From contig MIDO01000063.1 of the NCBI GenBank assembly GCA_001831055.1, positions 767 through 21,261 of the forward strand: a stretch of DNA of 20,495 nt, read 5' to 3'. The notes under the pieces were generated by a model, which ran no database searches, had not been told where the DNA came from, and saw only the letters and a list, made by a program, of their open reading frames with translations. Positions 14,963-20,495 of this stretch are shown piece after piece (the first letter of the stretch is position 1; each line of letters starts with the position of its first letter). Source of the DNA: Verrucomicrobia bacterium GWC2_42_7. GTDB lineage: Bacteria > Verrucomicrobiota > Verrucomicrobiia > Opitutales > GWC2-42-7-A. The position numbers and the translations under genes are program-made.

Positions 14963-16366
14963 ATGCAAATGACCAAAAAATCTCTTATGGTTGCTGCGCT
15001 TGCTTGTGCGAGTTCAGTAACTGGGTTTGCTGGCGGTGCAGATATTGAAAAACCTGCAACAGCTCCTGTTAGCAGTCCTGCACCTCAAGCTAATCAAAAC
15101 CAAGCTCTTGAAAAAGAGTTGGCCTTATTAAAGGCTCGCCTCAGCGACCTAGAATCGAAGTTGGATGCTTGCGCTTGCAGCCAAAAGTCCGCAACTTCAA
15201 TTGCTGCCCCAGCTGGAAAAACCGGAAAGGTTTTCTCACAGTTTGACGTAGAACTTTATGGGTATATCTGTGCTAATGTGTCCTACGATAGCCACGGTAC
15301 CGTAGACTTACTCGGGAGCACCAACAATGGAGACTTGCCCTACGCAGTAACAGCAAAAAACACAAATAACAACAGCCATTTCAGCGCTACCGCTCGTCAA
15401 ACTCGCTTAGGGTTGAACGTTAAGGGGCCTGAAGTGTTAGGCGGCAAAGTATCTGCTACCATCGAAACTGACTTCTATGGCTCGGCCTCCAGCCAAGGTT
15501 CTTGCACCCCACGCATGCGTCACGCCTATGCAAAATGGGTAAAAGATTCATGGACGGTCTTAGCAGGTCAAACTTGGGATTCTTTTATCACTGTAATGCC
15601 TGATACCATCAACTTCAATACGTTAGCCTATAATGGTCAATTAGGAAACAGGAGAGCCCAAGTTCGTGTAGCAAAATCTTTTAATCCTGAATTGAAAAAG
15701 GGTGATAAGATCACATTAACCGGTGCTATTGCTCGTCCAGGCTATTCCGCAACAGGATATCCTCACCTCCAATATAACGCAGCTTATGACGTTAAACTTC
15801 TCACAGAAAAGCCAAGCACATTCAGTATTTCTGGTGTCGTTGGTAAAGAGAAGGGTGATGCAACAGGCGCCTACCGTCGCTATAAAGTTTGGGCTGTCAT
15901 TGGAAGCATTAACTTGCCTGTGACTTCTTATTTATCGTTCAAAGGTAGTGCTTATACTGGAGCTAATTTAGGTGGAGTAACAGCTTATTATGGTTGTGCC
16001 GGTTCAAATTATACAATTAATTACACTCCAGATGGTAGCGGCAATTCCTCTTTTGACAACAAATCTGTTCGTTCAGTTGGAGGCTGGTTACAAGCAACCG
16101 TCAATCCTATTAAGAAGTTAGCTTGGAATACAGGTTATGGCATCGACGCTCCCAAGAAGAATGACATCTTGGCTGGAGCTAGCGCAACGGCAACGACATC
16201 AACCGGTATCACCCGCATCTACACTGTCTACACAAACCTTATCTATAGTTTCACAGACAACCTGTCTGCAGGACTTGAGTATCAGTACTTGAAAACCACA
16301 CGTAAGGTTACAGACAACAGTAAAGCCGACAATCGTATCGGTGCGATGGCAATGTTTAAGTTCTAA
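14963..16366 (+). CDS. Outer-membrane porin with N-terminal coiled coil
   Basis: The 467-residue product has a signal peptide (about 1-23, GFAG end), a Pro/Ala-rich spacer, and a short coiled coil (about 47-70, LEKELALLKARLSDLESKLD) followed by two cysteines (70 and 72). A long beta-rich part then ends in Phe (MAMFKF), the usual last residue of outer-membrane barrels. Segments such as ARQTRLGLNVKGPEVLGGKVSATIETDFYG and WTVLAGQTWDSF follow the alternate-residue pattern of trimeric porins; the coiled coil would help trimer or peptidoglycan contact as in DcaP-like proteins. The substrate is unknown. The gene lies after the sugar-phosphate antiporter and could serve the same uptake route. The ATG at 14963 is followed by a second at 14969; neither has a Shine-Dalgarno, and the leader is A/C-rich (CACAACAAACACACTACAAA). 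A strong terminator follows at 16389. Confidence 0.85.
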   Translation: MQMTKKSLMVAALACASSVTGFAGGADIEKPATAPVSSPAPQANQNQALEKELALLKARLSDLESKLDACACSQKSATSIAAPAGKTGKVFSQFDVELYGYICANVSYDSHGTVDLLGSTNNGDLPYAVTAKNTNNNSHFSATARQTRLGLNVKGPEVLGGKVSATIETDFYGSASSQGSCTPRMRHAYAKWVKDSWTVLAGQTWDSFITVMPDTINFNTLAYNGQLGNRRAQVRVAKSFNPELKKGDKITLTGAIARPGYSATGYPHLQYNAAYDVKLLTEKPSTFSISGVVGKEKGDATGAYRRYKVWAVIGSINLPVTSYLSFKGSAYTGANLGGVTAYYGCAGSNYTINYTPDGSGNSSFDNKSVRSVGGWLQATVNPIKKLAWNTGYGIDAPKKNDILAGASATATTSTGITRIYTVYTNLIYSFTDNLSAGLEYQYLKTTRKVTDNSKADNRIGAMAMFKF

Positions 16367-16388
16367 GACTTAACAAAAACCTTCTATA

Positions 16389-16419
16389 AAAAAACTCCGT
16401 CTAAACAACGGAGTTTTTT
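16389..16419 (+). terminator. Intrinsic terminator after the porin gene
   Basis: A 12-bp stem AAAAAACTCCGT/ACGGAGTTTTTT (16389-16400 with 16408-16419, 7-nt loop) ends in six T. It lies 22 nt past the porin stop. The flanking A-run makes it usable from the other strand too, though no minus-strand gene ends there. Confidence 0.85.
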
Positions 16420-16499
16420 GCATATATAGTCAATTAAAAATCTATGGATACCAATATAGCTGTTCCAAGATAAGATGACACAGTTTAAGCACTTTTGAA

Positions 16500-16600
16500 G
16501 GATCTTATTAACAAGGAAAAACTCCTCCCATCGTCTAATCAAAAACGTTAGTTTTTCATTAGGCGATCGTTAGTTTTTATTTGGTAGGTTTCCGAAGGGC
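16500..16600 (-). repeat. Dispersed palindromic element, inverted copy
   Basis: Hairpin B (16530-16546 with 16551-16567, loop GTTA, one G-U and one C-C) precedes, on the minus strand, a linker reading CCAAATAAAAACTA and a hairpin A arm CGGAAACC, so the copy lies in reverse orientation. Just beyond it is a 14-bp palindrome CCAACTTAAGTTGG (16600-16613), a few bases after the aroE stop codon on the minus strand. Confidence 0.55.
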
Positions 16601-16618
16601 CAACTTAAGTTGGTTTGA

Positions 16619-17476
16619 TTATATATTCTGAAAAAAGGAGGTCCAAATCTCGATAGCTTTTAGTGCTTGGGCGATGAGCATAGGGAGTCCGTTGCAATAA
16701 GGAATGCGAAGGGCTTCTGCTTGGCCGATGAGGGCAGTTTTTCGTGGACTGTAAACTAAGTCGAAGACAAACGAGGGGGTAATTCGAGTTAAATCAAGTG
16801 GGTTGTATTGATTCCCTTCGCTTCCAGCGAGGGAGGCGTTAAGTACAAGGGCATTGGGAGGCAGGGTTTTATAGGGAATTTCTTCTAATAAGAAAAATTT
16901 TATGGGCAATCTTGATAAATCACCCAAATGGTTTGTCAAACGTTCTATGCCCGAACAAGAGCGATTTCCAACCCAAAGAGAACGAATTGATTCTTGAAGC
17001 AAACAGGATATGGCTGTGCGCGCAGCGCCTCCAGCTCCGAGGATGATAGCGTCCGTTTCTGGGATCGGCTTTCTCCACTTCCTCCTCAGCGTTTCCAAAA
17101 CACCAAATGCATCCGTATTAAATCCCAACACCTTATCTTTTTTAAAAAATATTGTATTAACAGCGCCTATCGATTGTGCAACAGTATCGATATCTGTTAG
17201 ATATTTTAGGATATTGATTTTATGCGGTGCCGTTACATTCAGGCCAACAAATCCTTTTTCCCTAAACAAGACTAAAGCAGCCCCTAATTGATCTGGCTCT
17301 ATATCAAATTTATAGTAACGCCAACGATCGAAAGGACTCCTCAATTGCGAGTAGATGAAATTATGTATCCTCGGGCTCAGTGAATGCTCTATCGGCTGGC
17401 CAATCACAGCCAAGCAGGGGCTTTCTTGCCATTCAACCAGGTCCTTAAATTGGTAAGTCTTATTAGAGTCGAACAT
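16619..17476 (-). CDS. aroE: Shikimate dehydrogenase
   Basis: It reduces 3-dehydroshikimate to shikimate with NADPH, the fourth step of the aromatic pathway. The 285 residues have the expected two-domain plan: IGQPIEHSLSPRIHN (25-39) with the shikimate-binding SLSP, LNVTAPHK (79-86) with catalytic Lys86, GAVNT (104-108), and NTDAFG (120-125) with catalytic Asp122. The cofactor loop GAGGAA is at 147-152, NRSC follows the second strand, and FDLVYSP and GLPMLIAQALKAIEIW come near the end. Ala replaces the more common Ile or Val in NVTxPHK, which is tolerated. The start at 17476 lacks a Shine-Dalgarno. It stands alone between repeats; aroB begins some 2.7 kb away on the other strand, so the two pathway genes are not in one operon. 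Confidence 0.96.
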   Translation of the reverse strand: MFDSNKTYQFKDLVEWQESPCLAVIGQPIEHSLSPRIHNFIYSQLRSPFDRWRYYKFDIEPDQLGAALVLFREKGFVGLNVTAPHKINILKYLTDIDTVAQSIGAVNTIFFKKDKVLGFNTDAFGVLETLRRKWRKPIPETDAIILGAGGAARTAISCLLQESIRSLWVGNRSCSGIERLTNHLGDLSRLPIKFFLLEEIPYKTLPPNALVLNASLAGSEGNQYNPLDLTRITPSFVFDLVYSPRKTALIGQAEALRIPYCNGLPMLIAQALKAIEIWTSFFQNI

Positions 17477-17559
17477 CAGCCGGAAACAGAGAATTTTGGG
17501 AAAGGGAACGCGGGAGAGTACATGCGGAGCTACCGTATGTTAGTATTCTATAGTAAATT

Positions 17560-17635
17560 TTACCTCTATTGGCAATAGCCAACCCCCTTCCTCCTTGAGA
17601 GAAAAAAGACGGGAGTTTCCGGACCTATCACAGCT
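17560..17635. repeat. Fragment of the dispersed palindromic element
   Basis: A small hairpin TTGGC/GCCAA (17569-17573 with 17578-17582) and a worn hairpin A (CCCCCTTCCTCC ... GGGAGTTTCCGG) lie between tlpA-like and aroE. The arms no longer pair well. The rest of 17477-17659 shows nothing else I can name. Confidence 0.4.
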
Positions 17636-17659
17636 CCAGCGGAATTAACGATACTTGCC

Positions 17660-18196
17660 CTATTGAATTCCGGCTTTTTTGAACGCAGCTTCAATAGCTC
17701 TGTCATTGGAAGGAGAGTCATTATAGATAACCTCGCCTTTATGACTAATGATCACCATCCGCGGAATAAACCTTATTTCCAATAGCTTGCTAAGCTCATG
17801 GTCTGGCTTTTCCACGTACCAAGGTATGTTAACATTCTTCTTCTCTTTTACTTCCTTAGCAGATAGAACTCCTTCTTCATTCATACCAACCACTAAAATT
17901 CCCCGTTCTTTAAACTTATTAGCCTTAACAAGCAGTCCTGGGATAGAAGCCATGCACGGACCACACCATGAAGCCCAAAATTCTAATGCAATGGCATCAT
18001 GCTTTCCCATGATTTCCTTAAGAGAGACCTCTTTCTCTGTTAGATCCAAAACCTTATAATCAAGTAGCCCCATCTTTTGTTCCACCATTTTCTTAAGTGG
18101 GACTTCTTTCCCTTTTAGATCGGGAACCTCATTCTTTGCCATAAAGGCAACCCCATTTATCAATAATAAACTAAAAATTAAACCTAATTTTTTCAT
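17660..18196 (-). CDS. Periplasmic TlpA-like thioredoxin-fold protein
   Basis: The 178-residue protein has a signal peptide (MKKLGLIFSLLLINGVAFMA) and a thioredoxin fold with the active site FWASWCGPC (Cys78 and Cys81) and the cis-proline region RFIPRM. Thus it is an exported thiol:disulfide oxidoreductase of the TlpA/ResA type, which in known cases keeps cysteines reduced for cytochrome c or copper-site assembly or other periplasmic proteins. The region before the fold holds an internal repeat: VPDLKGKEVPLKKMV (24-38) and VLDLTEKEVSLKEIM (49-63) are similar in protein and in DNA, a partial duplication. The start at 18196 is preferred to the ATG at 18205, which is too close to the AAGG; the signal peptide begins at MKK. 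No cytochrome gene is nearby, so the client is unknown. Confidence 0.88.
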   Translation of the reverse strand: MKKLGLIFSLLLINGVAFMAKNEVPDLKGKEVPLKKMVEQKMGLLDYKVLDLTEKEVSLKEIMGKHDAIALEFWASWCGPCMASIPGLLVKANKFKERGILVVGMNEEGVLSAKEVKEKKNVNIPWYVEKPDHELSKLLEIRFIPRMVIISHKGEVIYNDSPSNDRAIEAAFKKAGIQ

Positions 18197-18205
18197 AACG
18201 TACAT

Positions 18206-18234
18206 ACCTTATCCCTTAGCAATCAAAAAGTCAA
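18206..18234 (-). promoter_or_regulatory. Possible promoter of the TlpA-like gene
   Basis: On the minus strand TTGACT (18229-18234) is separated by 17 nt from TAAGGT (18206-18211), a fair -35 and a weak -10. The start point would fall near 18199, leaving only a few bases before the ATG at 18196, so the mRNA would be nearly leaderless. The weak -10 makes this tentative. Confidence 0.3.
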
Positions 18235-18255
18235 TTTTAGGGAAAGTATTTTTGA

Positions 18256-18429
18256 TATATAGCATAAGACATTAAAGAATAGACAAGGTGCGAAAACCTT
18301 TCTTTTCGCAAGAAAAGAAAAGTTTTCGCGCTTTCCAAAGAAAAGCGATTATCGCCCAAGAAAAATCTAGTGATTTTTCCTGGGCGAGGGAATTTGCTTT
18401 GTAATAACTTTAATGTCTTATGCTATATA
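18256..18429 (+). repeat. Dispersed palindromic element with 22-bp terminal inverted repeats (type II)
   Basis: This 174-bp copy is bounded by a perfect 22-bp inverted repeat (18256-18277 with 18408-18429; TATATAGCATAAGACATTAA and its complement). Inside are three hairpins: A with GCGAAAAC/GTTTTCGC outer stem (18290-18297 with 18322-18329), B with CGCTTT/AAAGCG around 18329-18347, and C with two perfect segments of 7 and 8 bp split by one mismatch (18352-18387, loop TAGT). It shares an 18-mer with the copy at 2795. Terminal inverted repeats plus internal structure and no frame make it look like a miniature mobile element. No flanking target duplication is obvious. Confidence 0.8.
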
Positions 18430-18467
18430 GCGTGGGGAATAAAAGGTGTTACAAAAATCAAACCCTT

Positions 18468-18600
18468 TGCGCGAACAAAAAAGTCACACTTTTTTGTTCG
18501 CGCACTATCGTTTCCCTTTGGAAAGCGCGAATTTTTATGTATTTTTTCTTTTTGCGAAAAAAGAAGGATTTCGCACCTTGTCACTTCTTAATAGGCTATA
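18468..18600 (-). repeat. Dispersed palindromic element, inverted neighbour copy
   Basis: This copy is in opposite orientation to the one ending at 18429. A 17-bp perfect hairpin (18468-18484 with 18488-18504, loop CAC) is followed by the type II linker in reverse (minus strand CGCTTTCCAAAG, about 18518-18529) and a hairpin A based on GCGAA/TTCGC (about 18526-18576). Its outer end, read on the minus strand as GACAAGGTGCGAAA, matches the inner left end of the other copy (18281-18294), and the edge touches the pfp stop codon. Confidence 0.7.
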
Positions 18601-18603
18601 TCT

Positions 18604-19815
18604 TTAGCCTTTTTGTTGGCCAATTTCGGTAAGGAGTTGCTGGAAGGCCGGCTGGTGAATATCGCAAGGTTTGCCTCCTTTAATGCGATTGAAGTCAATG
18701 ACAGAGAGAGCATTATTGCTTTCCTCATCGTTACCAACAACGCCACTTTTATTTTGGAGGGCGCATTGGATTGCAAATTTTGAAAATGTTTGAATTTGAG
18801 AAAGATCCTCGGCATTTGGTGCAGCTGCACGGGAAAAGTAGCCACTTTTTTGAACAAGTGTTTTTTCGGCACCAATCATTTTTGCGAACTGGTCTCCAAA
18901 CCATTTCCCGGGGTTGATAGTATCCAATTTTACGTGACCAAATGCGTCGCGCTGGATCGTTTCTCCCTTTGCTTCCATTTCCTTAATAATACTTTCCACG
19001 CCAGCACCTTCACTGATGAAGATATTGACATTACCGTGTTCATCCATAACACGTTTGAGACGGGCTGCTTCTGTTTGGAGATCTACAGGCATTTCGGGGA
19101 TATAGACACCGTGAACATCATACTTTTTAGGAGTGACACCTAATTCAGAAACAAAGGTCATTTTACTCAAAAACTCACGGTACTTGAGAGCTGTGGCAAC
19201 GGTCAACCAACCACAATTGCGCCCCATAACCTCGTGAACAATGAGCATTTTTGGATTGGCAGTACTTTCTGCGACAACATTAGCAAAAAAACGTGCTCCA
19301 TGCTCGGCAGCTGTAGAAGCTCCCAAGCTCTGTTTGATAGGAACAACGTCGTTGTCGACTGTCTTCGGCAATCCAATGACAGTCAAGCGGTAGTCATTCT
19401 TTTTCAAAAACGCCGCTAACTCCGCAGCTGCGGTATTGGTATCGTCACCACCGATGGTATGAAGGATACTAACCCCATCTTTAACAAGCTGATCTGCAGC
19501 AACCTTCATGGGATCCTCGCCTTCTTTTATGAGTCCCCGCTTGAGGCAGTCTTTGGTATTTGAAAGCTTTACACGACTATTTCCAATAACACTGCCCCCA
19601 AATTCAAATAAAATCTTAGCATTTTTTCTAACTTCTGCAGACACTTTTATAGAATCTCCAAGAAGCAATCCCTTATACCCATATTTATAGCATAAAATTT
19701 CGATATTAGGATTAACCTTTGTGTACTCTTCGATGAGCGCCCCTATCGACGAAGACAGGCAGGGGGCGAGACCACCTGCAGTCAATATACCAACTTTCAT
19801 TTGTCTTTGTTCCAT
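18604..19815 (-). CDS. pfp: Pyrophosphate-dependent 6-phosphofructokinase
   Basis: It converts fructose-6-phosphate to fructose-1,6-bisphosphate. Two positions mark the PPi-using rather than ATP-using enzyme: GGDDT at 122-126 (ATP enzymes have GGDGT) and PKTVDND at 150-156 (ATP enzymes have PGTIDND). The donor choice is thus inferred from established residues. Also seen are LTAGGLAPCLSSSIGAL at 11-27, MGRNCGW at 197-203 and FISEG near 268. At 403 residues it is near the short PPi-type length. The first ATG at 19815 gives five extra residues before MKVGIL; the ATG at 19800 is also possible. A TATACT box (minus strand, 19821-19826) ends only 5 nt before the first ATG, so translation may begin on a leaderless mRNA. 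The enzyme works reversibly, so it can serve both glycolysis and gluconeogenesis and saves ATP. It is monocistronic here. Confidence 0.93.
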   Translation of the reverse strand: MEQRQMKVGILTAGGLAPCLSSSIGALIEEYTKVNPNIEILCYKYGYKGLLLGDSIKVSAEVRKNAKILFEFGGSVIGNSRVKLSNTKDCLKRGLIKEGEDPMKVAADQLVKDGVSILHTIGGDDTNTAAAELAAFLKKNDYRLTVIGLPKTVDNDVVPIKQSLGASTAAEHGARFFANVVAESTANPKMLIVHEVMGRNCGWLTVATALKYREFLSKMTFVSELGVTPKKYDVHGVYIPEMPVDLQTEAARLKRVMDEHGNVNIFISEGAGVESIIKEMEAKGETIQRDAFGHVKLDTINPGKWFGDQFAKMIGAEKTLVQKSGYFSRAAAPNAEDLSQIQTFSKFAIQCALQNKSGVVGNDEESNNALSVIDFNRIKGGKPCDIHQPAFQQLLTEIGQQKG

Positions 19816-19820
19816 GTTAG

Positions 19821-19855
19821 AGTATACAGTTTTTATCCCTTTCTTTCCCTGTCAA
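19821..19855 (-). promoter_or_regulatory. Possible promoter of pfp
   Basis: On the minus strand TATACT (19821-19826) is a good -10. An exact TTGACA (19850-19855) stands 23 nt upstream of it, too far for a standard sigma-70 promoter, so the two may not belong together. If the -10 is used the start point falls at or next to the ATG at 19815. Confidence 0.3.
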
Positions 19856-20039
19856 TGCTAATTTGCCTGAAAACGGGGGGAAATTGATTGAAAAAAACCA
19901 CATTGAGAGGCCAAAAGTCCATTTCCCTGAAGGAGTTAGAGGCCTCCATTATTCTGCTTTACGCTTCAAGCATTGATTTAACTTGACTCAACGAACGTTT
20001 GAGCATGAAATCCATTCTCTTTGCGCAAAGGTAACGTCT

Positions 20040-20190
20040 ATACCACAAAAAACTCTATTTTTTGACAAAAACAGAAAGGATATCTTTCGCAAAAATAAAA
20101 TCGATTGCGAAACAACTCCTTTTTAGAAAAGGGGTTAAAAAAACCACTTTTTTCGGGGGCCTATTGGGTTTTCCAAAAAAACCAACATAT
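20040..20190 (+). repeat. Dispersed palindromic element, degenerate copy before aroB
   Basis: Hairpins TTTCGCAA/TTGCGAAA (20085-20092 with 20105-20112) and AACTCCTTTT/AAAAGGGGTT (20114-20123 with 20127-20136, one G-U) are followed by the linker motif CCAAAAAAACCAA at 20173-20185, close to the CCAAGAAAAACCAA of intact copies. The second hairpin that should follow is replaced by the aroB start. In the 379-bp divergent gap between pfp and aroB, 19856-20039 shows nothing else I can name. Confidence 0.5.
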
Positions 20191-20194
20191 TTTT

Positions 20195-20495
20195 ATGGAA
20201 TCACTTAATGTAAATCTTGGGGATCGCAGTTATCCAATCCATTTTTCTGAAGACTTTGATCAGCTGAAGGGCCAATTGGACGTTTTTTTAAAGGAGAGGC
20301 AATTTTCTTCTATTACGATTATTACAAACCCAGCTATTGCAAAGTTAACCCATAATTTTTCTTTTTTCCCAAAATATCATCAAAAAATCATCGTGGTAGC
20401 AGAAGGGGAAAAATCAAAAAACTTTGAAACCATTCAACATCTTTGTGAAGAACTGCTTTTAAATCACGTTGACCGGAAATCTCTTCTAGTCGCAA
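20195..20495 (+). CDS. aroB: 3-Dehydroquinate synthase, N-terminal 100 codons (runs off the window)
   Basis: AroB converts DAHP to 3-dehydroquinate using NAD, step two of the aromatic pathway. I translated the frame from ATG 20195 by hand. It begins MESLNVNLGDRSYPIHF and continues with ITIITNPAIAKL (about residues 41-52), IIVVAEGEKSKNFETIQHL (about 66-84) and ends in DRKSLLVA. The RSYPI start, the strand ending in TN, the GEKSK motif (Glu and Lys bind the cofactor and substrate in the family) and the DRxSLLVA lead-in to the Gly-rich AlGGG loop are typical of dehydroquinate synthase. A full enzyme is about 350-370 residues, so roughly a quarter is present. The ATG has no clear Shine-Dalgarno and lies only 9 nt after the linker of a palindromic element, which may have brought or replaced its promoter. 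Confidence 0.88.
   Translation, partial: MESLNVNLGDRSYPIHFSEDFDQLKGQLDVFLKERQFSSITIITNPAIAKLTHNFSFFPKYHQKIIVVAEGEKSKNFETIQHLCEELLLNHVDRKSLLVA

Noticed and set aside
18370..18632. Two plus-strand frames of about 70 codons
   Set aside because: Both lie in the paired elements between tlpA-like and pfp and have repeat-derived composition.
680..20190. CRISPR array
   Set aside because: The repeats are dispersed singly at irregular distances in both orientations, their stems vary, and no cas gene is present.
1..20495. tRNA or rRNA genes
   Set aside because: I looked in the gaps for a T-loop GGTTCRA with paired acceptor arms and found only isolated matches such as the one near 1447, which has no cloverleaf around it.

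Overview
The window is an AT-rich bacterial chromosome segment of about 20.5 kb. It holds 17 genes I accept as real, and nearly every gap between them contains palindromic repeats. Two class III pilin-like genes, a PilM/N/O/secretin operon, an outer-membrane porin ending in Phe and a TlpA-like thioredoxin show a Gram-negative cell envelope. The single-chain (alpha2-type) glycyl-tRNA synthetase, the pilin style (Ala before the FTLVE cleavage site) and the operon style fit Verrucomicrobiota, perhaps an Opitutae/Puniceicoccales-like lineage. That placement is inference from protein style, not from a marker gene. A UhpC/GlpT-type sugar-phosphate antiporter, a pyrophosphate-type phosphofructokinase and the repeat load would suit a host-associated or intracellular organism, but do not prove it.

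Layout. 1-2737, minus strand: an unrecognised charged protein, two nearly identical tandem pilin genes and a stand-alone cyclic-nucleotide-binding domain protein. 2738-3411: a 674-bp gene-free block built of three back-to-back repeat elements. 3412-6357, minus strand: a two-gene operon of glyQS followed 6 nt later by a phytoene-desaturase-family FAD oxidoreductase. 6358-6977: two degenerate repeats. 6978-11856, plus strand: a tight five-gene operon, pilM-pilN-pilO-small periplasmic protein-secretin, whose first four genes overlap one another. 11857-12312: the convergent gap to xerD, holding a 20-bp perfect hairpin, a truncated repeat and two copies of a different 94-bp repeat, the second of which runs into the last codons of xerD. 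12313-13212: xerD, minus strand. 13388-16366, plus strand: sugar-phosphate antiporter and porin, each with its own terminator. 16619-19815, minus strand: aroE, a TlpA-like thioredoxin and pfp, separated by repeats. 20195-end, plus strand: the first 100 codons of aroB.

How the parts fit. The pilins and the PilMNO/secretin operon would be parts of one type IV pilus or type II-like secretion machine; no assembly ATPase, platform protein or prepilin peptidase is in the window. The porin and the antiporter could form an uptake route for phosphorylated compounds that feeds glycolysis through PPi-PFK. aroE and aroB are two shikimate-pathway steps but are not co-transcribed here.

The most interesting content is non-coding: at least a dozen copies in 20 kb of a modular palindromic element (hairpin A, a conserved A-rich linker, hairpin B or C). 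Its stem sequences differ between copies while staying self-complementary, and one copy is bounded by a perfect 22-bp terminal inverted repeat.
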